Shown here: positions 35,125 to 43,646 of the stretch, piece by piece
Position numbering within the stretch: the stretch's first letter is position 1
Layout: every line of letters begins with the position of its first letter
Program-made: the position numbers and the translations under genes
Notes under the pieces: model-generated
Seen by the model: only the letters and a program-made list of their open reading frames with translations
Database searches by the model: none
What the model was told of the DNA's origin: nothing
Assembly: GCF_001639065.2 (NCBI RefSeq)
Contig: NZ_LQXO02000005.1
Coordinates: 186,001-250,000 of the forward strand
Origin: Vibrio barjaei
Lineage (GTDB): Bacteria; Pseudomonadota; Gammaproteobacteria; Enterobacterales; Vibrionaceae
Reading direction: 5' to 3'
Length of the DNA stretch: 64,000 nucleotides

Positions 35125-35895
35125 ATGGATGCCATCGCTAAACAGATTTGCGAAGAGTTAAAAAGAGCGCTGAAAAACTCAAGAATGTCTTACTTGGATG
35201 TTGCTAAAGCGCTTCAGGTGTCGGAGGTAAGTGTAAAACGGATGCTGAACTTACATCAGCCGCTTTCTATTAGTCGGATGAATGACATTGCGGCTCTGAT
35301 CCAAATACCGTTGTCGACCATTGTTTTGAATGCAGAGAACGCTGTTAGTGAAGTGCCAACCTACACTGAGCAACAAGATAGTGCCTTCTGCCAATCTCCA
35401 GAGCTGTATACATTGATGACTGGCATTATTGATGAGTACCTCAGTGCGGATGAGCTCATGCAGCGTTATGACTTAGATAAACAATCTATGTACCTTTATT
35501 TTCGTGATTTGGAAAATGTTGGGTTGATTACCCTTTCTGAAGGATTGGAATTCAAGCTGTCGGTACCGCGGCACATTGCATTCGGAAAACATAGCCAGTT
35601 CGCAAATTTCTTTAAAAACCAAGTAATTGATGCTCTAAAAGCCGAAGTTCAGGATATAAACCCTGACGATAATAATGTTTACTTGATTAGCTCAAAGCTG
35701 ACATTAACCGAAGAAGAGTTTCATCAATATAATCTTGAGTTGGAAGAACTGATGATTAACGCTCATAAACTAAGCCAGAGTCGCTATGACTGCGCTGAGC
35801 GTTACAACGAGTACACTATTTTGGATATGGGAGCGAAAGGTGCATTCCAGCCTAAATTGAAACTACCGGGTCCACATTCATCAATTAAACGCTAA
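35125..35895 (+). CDS. XRE-family HTH regulator
   Basis: 256 residues. The N-terminal Cro/C1-type HTH (MSYLDVAKALQVSEVSVKRML) is followed by an uncharacterised C-terminal region with a second possible winged helix near residues 100-150 (SADELMQRYDLDKQSMYLYFRD). Stand-alone gene with no partner visible; regulated genes unknown. Confidence 0.8.
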   Translation: MDAIAKQICEELKRALKNSRMSYLDVAKALQVSEVSVKRMLNLHQPLSISRMNDIAALIQIPLSTIVLNAENAVSEVPTYTEQQDSAFCQSPELYTLMTGIIDEYLSADELMQRYDLDKQSMYLYFRDLENVGLITLSEGLEFKLSVPRHIAFGKHSQFANFFKNQVIDALKAEVQDINPDDNNVYLISSKLTLTEEEFHQYNLELEELMINAHKLSQSRYDCAERYNEYTILDMGAKGAFQPKLKLPGPHSSIKR

Positions 35896-35902
35896 TTTAA
35901 AA

Positions 35903-35925
35903 GGGACAGGGCAACTACCTGTCCC
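35903..35925 (-). terminator. Terminator of the 59-residue ORF
   Basis: GGGACAGG/CCTGTCCC stem with a 7-base loop. On the minus strand it is followed by TTTTAAATT, so it serves the small gene at 35936-36115. Confidence 0.75.
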
Positions 35926-35935
35926 AAAGCACTAA

Positions 35936-36115
35936 CTACGCCTTACTGATGAGGCGCAGGATCGCTTTATTAATGCCAATTAAGTCATTAACAGTAGATG
36001 CGCTATGAATGGCCTCAATAAGTGACTCTTTACTGCATCGCGGGATGATATCGATATTCTTCACCTTGCCTTCGAGAGTGTTCTTCATTAACTGAAATGT
36101 CTTTTGTTCGAACAT
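35936..36115 (-). CDS. Small conserved-looking protein, 59 residues
   Basis: The frame begins MFEQKTFQLMKNTLEG and ends INKAILRLISKA. It is helical and amphipathic with no signal or membrane segment. It has its own terminator 11 bases after the stop and an inverted repeat 60-80 bases upstream, both of which argue for a real gene. The ribosome-binding site (AGG at -13) is weak. Function unknown. Confidence 0.6.
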   Translation of the reverse strand: MFEQKTFQLMKNTLEGKVKNIDIIPRCSKESLIEAIHSASTVNDLIGINKAILRLISKA

Positions 36116-36174
36116 GTTTATGTGCCTGTGACGTTGTTTTTTATATATTTGGTTTTGAGTCTATCTGACTTACA

Positions 36175-36195
36175 TGACAGTTAGCCAGACTGTCA
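36175..36195. promoter_or_regulatory. Inverted repeat upstream of the 59-residue ORF
   Basis: TGACAGT and ACTGTCA, separated by 7 bases, form a 21-bp dyad 60-80 bases before the small ORF on the minus strand. The size suits a dimeric repressor or activator; the protein is unknown. Confidence 0.4.
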
Positions 36196-36462
36196 GGTGT
36201 TAGACTTTAAAATATGTCGTGTGGTATATCAACCGTATTTGAAAAATGATAAAGGCTTCAATAACTCCAATCAAATGCAAAGACTATATAGAACCAAAGA
36301 GGTCATTAGGAAGGGATATTGTTGCCTTAGCCCGCTAAGATAATAACTTTATTTTCAGTTAGATGCGTGAGGGTGGTTTGCAACTAAATATTAACGACTG
36401 TGTAAAATCAGCGATGTAAGTTGATGTTATTGTGATCTGTGCAACAAGTTTTAGATAGAAAA

Positions 36463-36484
36463 AGCCCTCTATTTCTAGAGGGCT
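36463..36484 (-). terminator. Terminator after the GT39 gene
   Basis: AGCCCTCT/AGAGGGCT stem with a 6-base loop, followed on the minus strand by TTTTTCTA. Confidence 0.9.
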
Positions 36485-36512
36485 GAAATGTTTTATGACA
36501 ATTTAGTTGCGG

Positions 36513-38225
36513 CTATTGTCCGGAAAGCCAAAAAACCGCATCCTTTTCTTTGTCACTTCGAGGGGTTCCTTTTGCGAGGATCTTATATTGTGTGTCCTCA
36601 CGGAATGGTGTGAACTTGATTATGTCGGTTGTTGAGTTACTTCTATCGAGCAACAGGTAATCGTAGTCAGGATCGACACCGTCTAGGATGGCCTGTGCGC
36701 GCTCTACACCAACTTGTGGAACTGCCCAGTCATGGTAGAGGAAGAATATCGACGTCATTGTTTCTGAGAAACGTACGCTTGCAATACGGTCTCTTTTTTC
36801 TACCGGTACTTGCTCAACGAAAGCTTGTAGGTCCGGTTTCATGTCTTTTGCAATATCAATCGCTGGGAACAAGTAATTAAAGGCACTTGAGAAGAATAGA
36901 GCAGTAATGATTGCCATCTTGCTCCATTGCGGCCATGGCTTACGCTCTACGATTACCATCAAAACGATTGCTGCGATAGGTATCAATGCCACCAAGTGCC
37001 ACGTACTCAACCATTCCATTAGTGCTGGTGGTATTTTTCTCGATGGCAACAAACCTGACCATAAAGGCACGACAGCAAATACAATCAGAACTAACGACAT
37101 TAGCGCAAGCCAGCCTTTGCGGTACCAGTTAAACCATTTGCCAGAGAAGCTTGTTAACGCATCTGCAATGATAAGAGCAAACAGCGGCATTAGCGGCGCT
37201 AAGTACATAGAACGCTTAGTCACTGAGTAAGACAGTACAAAAATAGCGATAGCGAACCAGAAAGCGAAGAAGCCGTCTGTCCAAGAGAGTGTTTTAGGTT
37301 GGCGTAACTTATAGATAAAGTTGCCTAACCATAGTAACAATAGTGGTGTCCATGGCGCACTGTATTCCAGTATGCCTTTCACGTAATAAAATGGTTTCCC
37401 AGCATTATTGTGGCCAAGTGTGTTCGTTGCAGAGCCTGTCAGTCGGCCTACCTGATTATCCCAAAACCATGCTTTCCAAAGCTCTGGAGAGGCCGTCTTG
37501 TAGAAAGGATAAATCCAACTCGCAGCGACTAAGCACATCACGCTGATACCAATTACATGCATCAGTACAAACTGGCTGGTTGAGGTCGCTTGTTCTGGAA
37601 ACTGTTTTCTTAGGGTTAGAGCTCGTAATACTAACGGTACCCATGCCAGACCAATACATAGCACGATGGCGACTGGTCCTTTACTTAAGAAGGCCAGCCC
37701 AGTAAACGCACCTGCAACAATTAAATAGCCTAGCTTTTGACGCAGGTAGGCTTCACTAAAGGCCCAAGTTGCGGCGATTGTAGTAAACATTAGTGCTGCA
37801 TCAACTCGCAACCAGTGAAAGTTGAGGATAAAACCTTCAAGTGTTCCAAGAACAGCCAGCGCCATCCACGCGAAATTCTCTCCTTTAAATAGGTAAGCGA
37901 TTCGATATGTGGCGGCGAGTGAGCCCAAACACAACAGAGATAGTGCAAGTCGCCCTGCCATGATGGCGTCAAGCCCCGTTGCATGCATCAAGACGGTTGA
38001 GATGATAAAGAACACAGGCGGCTTTTCTACAAATGAAATGCCAGCAAATTGAGGGATGATGAAGTCACCTGTGATGTACATGCTATGAATAATGGCAGCC
38101 ACACGAGGTTCGTCGGGCGTCCAGACGTCGTGGTCGAATAACCCACTAAATACCACTGCGATGATGGCAAGCAACAAAACGAACTTCCAACTGTTGTTTT
38201 GCTCACTTGAATACGATGTTGACAC
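36513..38225 (-). CDS. GT39/ArnT-like membrane glycosyltransferase
   Basis: 570 residues with about eleven to thirteen transmembrane helices and the PMT_2 signature after the first helix (DVWTPDEPRVAAI, with the catalytic-type DE pair; QFAGISFVEKPPVF). Such enzymes use polyprenyl-phosphate sugars to modify lipid A or proteins at the periplasmic face. Absence of neighbouring arn genes argues against a simple L-Ara4N role, so the donor and acceptor are open. Confidence 0.88.
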   Translation of the reverse strand: MSTSYSSEQNNSWKFVLLLAIIAVVFSGLFDHDVWTPDEPRVAAIIHSMYITGDFIIPQFAGISFVEKPPVFFIISTVLMHATGLDAIMAGRLALSLLCLGSLAATYRIAYLFKGENFAWMALAVLGTLEGFILNFHWLRVDAALMFTTIAATWAFSEAYLRQKLGYLIVAGAFTGLAFLSKGPVAIVLCIGLAWVPLVLRALTLRKQFPEQATSTSQFVLMHVIGISVMCLVAASWIYPFYKTASPELWKAWFWDNQVGRLTGSATNTLGHNNAGKPFYYVKGILEYSAPWTPLLLLWLGNFIYKLRQPKTLSWTDGFFAFWFAIAIFVLSYSVTKRSMYLAPLMPLFALIIADALTSFSGKWFNWYRKGWLALMSLVLIVFAVVPLWSGLLPSRKIPPALMEWLSTWHLVALIPIAAIVLMVIVERKPWPQWSKMAIITALFFSSAFNYLFPAIDIAKDMKPDLQAFVEQVPVEKRDRIASVRFSETMTSIFFLYHDWAVPQVGVERAQAILDGVDPDYDYLLLDRSNSTTDIIKFTPFREDTQYKILAKGTPRSDKEKDAVFWLSGQ

Positions 38226-38549
38226 TACTTTTCTCCGTTGACACTGCGAAGGGATATCGCATTACGATCATTCTTGTTAATAAAGGTGGTTAATTAAAAC
38301 TCAAAATTCTAGAGAGACTGCTTTGAGACAGCAATGCCTAACAGGCTAAATAAACGATGTTTTGCAAGATAATTAACGCCAAAATGACACGACTATACCT
38401 TGATATTAGAGCCGATTATGTATCGACTTTGTAATAGTTGATATCATTATGCTTATTGCGTTATGAATATAAAACTAAATATTTTTATGAATAATGGTTC
38501 TAGACAGAGGTCTTGCACAAAAATGTGATTTAGATCTAGAATTGCAGCC
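38226..38549. other. Divergent spacer, GT39 gene to riboswitch
   Basis: AT-rich. It contains a plausible sigma-70 promoter for the riboswitch transcript, and the GT39 promoter must lie near its left end. No ORF is supported. Confidence 0.5.
38513..38549 (+). promoter_or_regulatory. Candidate sigma-70 promoter for the riboswitch transcript
   Basis: A -35-like TTGCAC (38513-38518), an 18-base spacer and a -10-like TAGAAT (38537-38542, 5 of 6 to consensus). The predicted start, near 38549, coincides with the first base of the aptamer. Confidence 0.6.
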
Positions 38550-38603
38550 AAGGTGATGGGGTTCCACCTACTTAACCGCCAAATCGGCTGATGACTCCTA
38601 CAG
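38550..38603 (+). promoter_or_regulatory. Fluoride riboswitch aptamer (crcB motif)
   Basis: The segment follows the fluoride aptamer pattern in order: P1 AGGTG (38551-38555) with CACCT (38565-38569); ATGG and the pseudoknot strand GGGGT (38558-38562), which pairs with ACTCC (38594-38598); AACC; a short stem GCC/GGC (38578-38580 with 38586-38588); then the hallmark CTGATGAC-TCC-TACAG. It matches the published Pseudomonas syringae and Thermotoga aptamers in layout as recalled. Fluoride binding normally turns the downstream gene on. Here the downstream genes are an Fe-S scaffold and a GGGtGRT protein, not crcB or eriC. Confidence 0.9.
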
Positions 38604-38713
38604 TTTCTGAAAACAGGTGTATCTGTTGGGACGATCCTATTTTGGGATCGACGAACTGTAGTTAGATCATTAGTTCCGTTCTACACCTGTTTTCCTTTAT
38701 CGAGGAAAACGAC
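38598..38713 (+). promoter_or_regulatory. Expression platform: translational ON switch (predicted)
   Basis: Three competing helices are visible. H1: 38598-38605 (the aptamer 3' end) with 38654-38661, 8 bp. H2: 38609-38621 with 38682-38694, 13 bp. H3: GTTTTCCT 38689-38696 with AGGAAAAC 38703-38710, which buries the Shine-Dalgarno sequence. H1 and H2 are topologically incompatible, and H2 and H3 share bases. Fluoride would occupy the H1 strand, permit H2, break H3 and expose the ribosome-binding site. A CGATCC/GGATCG hairpin (38632-38650) caps the loop. H2 followed by CTTTAT might also give some termination. Confidence 0.7.
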
Positions 38714-39406
38714 ATGCAATACGCTCACGAAATTCAATCCATGTGCCCAATTCAAAGGGGCGACCTTCATGCATCCGCGCCAATTCCCGTCGAAGGCCGC
38801 TGGATCAATCCCAAAGACGTTATCGCAATCTCTGGCCTAAGTCATGGTGTTGGAGCGTGTGCTCCACAGCAAGGCGCAGCGAAGTTAACGCTTAACGTTA
38901 AAGATGGCATCGTAGAAGAAGTGCTTATTGAGACAATTGGCTGCTCAGGCATGACTCACTCTGCGGCGATGGCATCTGAAATTCTTACCGGTAAAACCAT
39001 TCTAGAAGCGATGAATACTGACTTGGTTTGTGATGCTATTAACGTTGCAATGCGCGAGATTTTTCTTCAATTTGCTTATGGTCGAACTCAATCCGCTTTT
39101 TCCGAAGGTGGTCTTGAAGTTGGCGCTGCATTAGAAGACCTAGGTAAAACTCAACGCAGTCAAGTAGGAACGAGTTATTCAACGCGTATCAAGGGTCCTC
39201 GTTATATGGAAGTCGCTGAAGGTTATGTTACCCAATTAGCACTTGATGAAGACGGTGAGATCATCGGTTATGAATACCTTAACCTTGGCAAAATGATGGC
39301 TCAAATCAATAGTGGTGTGGCCGCTGACGAAGCACTAGCTAGCGCGAAAGGCACTTATGGCCGCTTCGATGAAGCTGTTAAAACTGTTAATCCACGTCAA
39401 GACTAA
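38714..39406 (+). CDS. IscU/NifU-like Fe-S scaffold protein under a fluoride riboswitch
   Basis: 230 residues. An N-terminal IscU/NifU_N-type domain keeps three cysteines in scaffold-like contexts: C49 (GVGACAPQQG), C77 (IGCSGMTHSAA) and C106 (DLVCDAINV), plus C11 near the start. It is longer than IscU (128), with a C-terminal extension of about 90 residues. It is probably a scaffold or sensor for an Fe-S or other metal cluster, working with the adjacent GGGtGRT protein 15 bases downstream. No isc or suf genes are nearby. The link to fluoride is via the leader; the biochemical reason is unknown. Confidence 0.8.
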   Translation: MQYAHEIQSMCPIQRGDLHASAPIPVEGRWINPKDVIAISGLSHGVGACAPQQGAAKLTLNVKDGIVEEVLIETIGCSGMTHSAAMASEILTGKTILEAMNTDLVCDAINVAMREIFLQFAYGRTQSAFSEGGLEVGAALEDLGKTQRSQVGTSYSTRIKGPRYMEVAEGYVTQLALDEDGEIIGYEYLNLGKMMAQINSGVAADEALASAKGTYGRFDEAVKTVNPRQD

Positions 39407-39421
39407 GTTGAGGAATTTATT

Positions 39422-40396
39422 ATGACTATTACTAAACAAGCACTACTTAATGAAATGAACTTCCTCTCAATTGAAGAAGCATACAATTACTGTCTTGAAA
39501 TGGGGATTGACCCAAAACAATTGGTTTTAGACACGCAGCCAATCGCCTTTGATAACGCGTGTGATGCTTATACTCTAGGTACTGCTCTAGCTCTTCACCG
39601 TAAGGCAGTAACAGCAGCGGAAGCGGCTTCAACGATTGGTGAAGGTTTGCAAGCATTCTGTAAACCAGGCAGTGTAGCAGAGCAGCGTGAAGTAGGTTTA
39701 GGACATGGTGCGTTAGCAGCTCGATTGCTTAATGAAGAAACACAATGTTTTGCATTCCTTGCTGGTCATGAGTCATTTGCAGCAGCAGAAGGGGCGATTA
39801 AAATTGCTCTAAACGCAAACAAATCTAGAAAATCGCCATTAAGAGTTATCCTTAACGGTCTAGGTAAAGATGCCGCTTATCTCATCTCACGCATCAACGG
39901 TTTTACTTACGTACGCACTCAGTATGATTACGCAACTGGCGAACTAAATGAAGTTAGCCGTAAACGCTTTAGTAAAGGCGAGCGCGGTGAAATCTTGTGC
40001 TACGGTGCGGATGATGTCCGTGAAGGTGTGGCTATCATGCATGCCGCTCAAGTTGATGTAAGTATCACAGGTAACTCGACTAACCCAACACGTTTCCAAC
40101 ATCCGGTAGCGGGTATCTATAAATCAGAAAGACTTAACCAAGGTAAAGCATACTTCTCTGTAGCTTCTGGTGGTGGTACTGGTCGTACTCTACATCCAGA
40201 TAATGTTGCGGCAGGTCCTGCTAGCTATGGTATGACAGATACTATGGGCAGAATGCACGCAGATGCTCAATTTGCAGGTAGTTCTTCAGTGCCAGCTCAC
40301 GTGGCTATGATGGGTTTCATCGGGATGGGTAACAACCCTATGGTGGGAGCGTCAGTGGCGTTAGCGGTAGAAGTAGACCTAAGACTGAATAGATAG
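39422..40396 (+). CDS. GGGtGRT family protein
   Basis: 324 residues. The name-giving motif GGGTGRT lies at residues 250-256 (SVASGGGTGRTLHPD). It is followed by glycine- and methionine-rich conserved segments (GMTDTMGRMHADAQFAG; MGFIGMGNNPMVGAS). The family is cytoplasmic, with no known activity, and commonly occurs beside a NifU-like gene. The glycine-rich loop suggests phosphate or nucleotide binding, which is inference only. Together with the preceding gene it forms a two-gene fluoride-controlled operon closed by a terminator. Confidence 0.85.
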   Translation: MTITKQALLNEMNFLSIEEAYNYCLEMGIDPKQLVLDTQPIAFDNACDAYTLGTALALHRKAVTAAEAASTIGEGLQAFCKPGSVAEQREVGLGHGALAARLLNEETQCFAFLAGHESFAAAEGAIKIALNANKSRKSPLRVILNGLGKDAAYLISRINGFTYVRTQYDYATGELNEVSRKRFSKGERGEILCYGADDVREGVAIMHAAQVDVSITGNSTNPTRFQHPVAGIYKSERLNQGKAYFSVASGGGTGRTLHPDNVAAGPASYGMTDTMGRMHADAQFAGSSSVPAHVAMMGFIGMGNNPMVGASVALAVEVDLRLNR

Positions 40397-40486
40397 CCTT
40401 AATATCAAGAAAACGATATTGGCATGGCAAGATTTTGAAGAGAGTTTGTTTCCTCATAACTATAACAAAACATGTCGTTGAGTATT

Positions 40487-40511
40487 GCCGCTCCATTGGA
40501 GCGGCTTTTTT
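40487..40511 (+). terminator. Terminator of the fluoride-switch operon
   Basis: GCCGCTCC/GGAGCGGC stem with an ATT loop, followed by a T-run on the plus strand. Confidence 0.93.
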
Positions 40512-42672
40512 AGATTTTGAATTCAACCACGTTAGATTCGCTGGCATTGATGAGTCTTTTCACGAAGTCATCCACAGGCATTGGCTTATCATAGTAATAC
40601 CCTTGTCCAATCTGACAGCCGTACTGCGACAGTTTTTCGGCTTGTTCGATTTTCTCGATTCCTTCTGCAACAACAAGTAAGTCGAGGTTTTTCGCCATAG
40701 CGACCATAGCCTGCACCAATTGTTGATCCTTAGGGTCAGTGATAATGTCTCTTACAAAGGAACGATCAATCTTAATTCCATCGACAGTAAACTTACGCAG
40801 GTAACTTAAAGATGAATAGCCAGTACCAAAGTCATCTAACCATACTTCTATACCACTCTCGCGGATCGCTTTTAGCGTACGTTCTGCCTCATCTTCATCT
40901 TGAAGCAGCAAGCTTTCCGTAATTTCGATGCGAATTGCTTTGGCTGGAACTTGATACTTCTCCATATAAAACGCGAACATTTCCACCAAATTCTGCCTGT
41001 AAAGCTGCTTTGACGAGATATTGATAGACGCATGGAAATCAGGTCCGAAGTAAGGTGCCCATTGCTGTAGCTGAATACAAAGCCTTTCGATTAACCATTG
41101 TCCTAATGGCAATATCATCGCTGTTTCTTCTGCAATAGAGATGAAGTCAACAGGAGGAACGATGCCTAGAGTTGGGTGTCTCCAACGAACCAGCGACTCA
41201 GCACCTAGTATCCGTCCGGTCTTTATGCAAACCAACGGTTGGAACCAGAGTTCGAATTGTTGCAAATCAGACAGTGAACGCCGCAATTCTCGTTCAATAT
41301 TGGCGCGATGTACGACAGACTTGAACATCTTAGGGGTAAACACCTTATGAGTGTTCTTGCCATCCGCCTTAGCTCGGTACATAGCAATGTCTGCGTTTTT
41401 GATTAAATCTTCAGACGTTTTGCCGTTATACGGATATCTGGCGACACCAATACTGCCCCCAACAACGAGCTCTTCATTTTCCATCAAAATAGGGGAGCGC
41501 ACCGCGACAAAGATCTTCTTGATTACGGCGTCTACGTCCTCTGTTGTTTTTAAGTGCGGAATAAGCATTAAAAACTCATCACCACCGATACGAGAAATCA
41601 TGGTGAGTGGGTGGTCATTGGTAATGTCACGGGCACATAAACTGAGTTTTTCAGCCAGTCTTATCAGTAAAAAGTCACCACTATCATGACCGTAATTATC
41701 ATTAATAACCTTGAATTCATCTAAATCGAGAAACAACACCGAAAATGAGGTCGCTGGATACGATTTAATCGTGCTTTGCAAATGCTGTATAAAGCGTGTG
41801 CGGTTAGGCAGCTCAGTTAACGCATCATGGTAGGCTAGGTGAGTGATCTTCTGCGTGCGCTGCTCAAGTTTGGTTGCCATTGAACGTACGGCAATACTCA
41901 AATCTCCAATCTCATCTTGTCTATCAACCGCAGTGATATTTTCCGCGCGAGTGAAGTCCCCACGACCTATGGCGTCTGTTTGCTCGGTAAGCTTAATGAG
42001 CGGTTTACTCCAACGGCGAGAAATGATGGTTGCGATGATAGCCGAGATAGTCAGCAGTAATACGGCTGCTAGTGCCACGCCGATGTATAGCTCCTCTTTA
42101 GAGCGTCGATCGATGGCCTTTATTAGAGTTGTTACTGAATCAATATCCTTTTGGACCTTATCGAGTGATAGCTCGATAAAAACACCGCCAATTACTTGGT
42201 CTGCCGCTGCGATTGGGCGGAATACGGTTAGGCTATCAGGTCCGAAAGACTGAATCGAGCTGCCATAACGTAGGACGCTGCTAATTTGGCTGGGATATGG
42301 AAAAGGCTTGCCGATGTTTTCCAGTGATTCTTCTCCATCGTGAAATACTCGCCCTTGTTTATCAAAGATGACCAGACGTTTAACTTCACCTAGTTGGGTA
42401 ATTGGCTTAATGAGGTAGCTGGCCTCTTCGTGGTTATACATATAAAGAGGATCAAACATCGCATCTGACAGATAGCTTGACATTTGATCAGCTCGTTTAC
42501 TCAACTCTGCTCGAAAGGTCTTGCTGTTTTGAACGGTTAGCTCATTTAACAGTCGACTCGATTGTGCGGAGGAAAGCCATATATGAATACCTGCGCTGGT
42601 CAACGTCATCAAAACGGCTAGTGCAAATGTCACTAGCATGTATTGTCCTTGTAGTCGTAGTCTCAACTTCAT
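40510..42672 (-). CDS. Membrane GGDEF-EAL c-di-GMP enzyme
   Basis: 720 residues: TM1 near 12-34, a periplasmic sensor region of about 155 residues, TM2 near 195-217, HAMP, GGDEF (intact RIGGDEF) and EAL. The EAL signature reads ESL (GAESLVRWRHP), but the catalytic glutamate and the other metal/phosphodiester residues are kept (NISSKQL, EITES, LDDFGTGYSSL, KIDRSFV, VAEGIE). Both activities are possible. It is 14 bases after a PhnD-like binding-protein gene on the same strand, suggesting that the binding protein controls its output, as NspS does for MbaA in V. cholerae. Confidence 0.9.
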   Translation of the reverse strand: MKLRLRLQGQYMLVTFALAVLMTLTSAGIHIWLSSAQSSRLLNELTVQNSKTFRAELSKRADQMSSYLSDAMFDPLYMYNHEEASYLIKPITQLGEVKRLVIFDKQGRVFHDGEESLENIGKPFPYPSQISSVLRYGSSIQSFGPDSLTVFRPIAAADQVIGGVFIELSLDKVQKDIDSVTTLIKAIDRRSKEELYIGVALAAVLLLTISAIIATIISRRWSKPLIKLTEQTDAIGRGDFTRAENITAVDRQDEIGDLSIAVRSMATKLEQRTQKITHLAYHDALTELPNRTRFIQHLQSTIKSYPATSFSVLFLDLDEFKVINDNYGHDSGDFLLIRLAEKLSLCARDITNDHPLTMISRIGGDEFLMLIPHLKTTEDVDAVIKKIFVAVRSPILMENEELVVGGSIGVARYPYNGKTSEDLIKNADIAMYRAKADGKNTHKVFTPKMFKSVVHRANIERELRRSLSDLQQFELWFQPLVCIKTGRILGAESLVRWRHPTLGIVPPVDFISIAEETAMILPLGQWLIERLCIQLQQWAPYFGPDFHASINISSKQLYRQNLVEMFAFYMEKYQVPAKAIRIEITESLLLQDEDEAERTLKAIRESGIEVWLDDFGTGYSSLSYLRKFTVDGIKIDRSFVRDIITDPKDQQLVQAMVAMAKNLDLLVVAEGIEKIEQAEKLSQYGCQIGQGYYYDKPMPVDDFVKRLINASESNVVEFKI

Positions 42673-42686
42673 TCAATTACCCTAAA

Positions 42687-43646
42687 TCAGTTGAACCAAG
42701 CTTCTTCGACTTGAAGACGAGCGGCATTATATTGTGGAAACAGTGTGAGTTGGGATGCTGGTACTTCATCAAACTTTGCCGTTTTTTGAAATTGCGCAAG
42801 TGCAGCAGCGCCTGTCGGGTCTGAATCCGCTTTGAGCAACGTATCTTTAACGGCCTGTTTTACCTCTGTTGGTAGGTCATTTCTGATAACCATGACACTG
42901 CGAGGAACACTGTCAGTACGATAGAAAATCTTCATGGTCGACTTTATATGCTGAGGCATATCACCCAAATCATCCCAATTGGTGTTGGAGAAAGCGGCCG
43001 CATCGACTTGAGAACGATAGACCCAGGTCGATAACGAGATTTCATCTGCTTTACGAAGAACATCACCTGTTAGGACGACACCAACTTTATCTTTTAGAAC
43101 TGGAGTCAACGAACTCGCGAAATGGGTTGGTGCTAGGTGATGCTCACTGAGTGCTATCATCGGCAAGTAAAACCCGGAAGTGGAGCTTTGATCTTCTAAC
43201 GCAATAGTTTTACCGGTTAGATCGGACAGTGAATTGATGTCGCTGTCCTTTCGGGCAAAAAACACGGTGTGATATTCAAATTCACCCTTTTTCCAACGTC
43301 GAAGAATAATTTCACCATTATGTTCGCTTTGTAAGGAGAGTGCTGCAAACAGAGTTTCAGAGACCAAATCTATTTCTCCGGAATCCAACCATTGTCCGAG
43401 CTCTAATGCCGACTTAGTCACCTTTACCTCGGCCTTCTCATACCCATATTGACTAAGATTGTCGGCTAGATATCTGGCAAGTGGTGCAGAGAAACCAATG
43501 TGCTTTCGGGCTTTGCTACTGAGCACCCCTAGAGTGAATGTTTTACCATCCTCTATACTGTTCCCTTCGGTAGTATTAGCATTGACGAGAGTAATGCCAA
43601 ATAAAAACTGAGAAATCAGTAGTCCTATTAACAACTTTAAGCGCAT
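42687..43646 (-). CDS. PhnD-like periplasmic substrate-binding protein
   Basis: 319 residues with a signal peptide ending near LVNANT. PhnD/SsuA-type phosphate/phosphonate-binding fold: FTLGVLSSKARKHI, GEIDLVSETLFAA, and EDQSSTSGFYLPM, the anion-binding loop. No ABC permease or ATPase gene is near. Its operon partner is the GGDEF-EAL protein, so a sensory rather than transport role is likely. The ligand is probably a phosphorylated or phosphonate compound, by fold only. Confidence 0.85.
   Translation of the reverse strand: MRLKLLIGLLISQFLFGITLVNANTTEGNSIEDGKTFTLGVLSSKARKHIGFSAPLARYLADNLSQYGYEKAEVKVTKSALELGQWLDSGEIDLVSETLFAALSLQSEHNGEIILRRWKKGEFEYHTVFFARKDSDINSLSDLTGKTIALEDQSSTSGFYLPMIALSEHHLAPTHFASSLTPVLKDKVGVVLTGDVLRKADEISLSTWVYRSQVDAAAFSNTNWDDLGDMPQHIKSTMKIFYRTDSVPRSVMVIRNDLPTEVKQAVKDTLLKADSDPTGAAALAQFQKTAKFDEVPASQLTLFPQYNAARLQVEEAWFN

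Larger units (their letters stand above)
36116..36512. other. 397-bp spacer before the GT39 gene end
   Basis: AT-rich, with no supported ORF. It holds the inverted repeat TGACAGT-N7-ACTGTCA at 36175-36195 and the GT39 terminator at 36463-36484. Confidence 0.5.

Noticed and set aside
40510..42672. EAL domain as inactive because of the ESL motif
   Set aside because: The catalytic glutamate and all other recognisable active-site segments are kept, so inactivity cannot be claimed.
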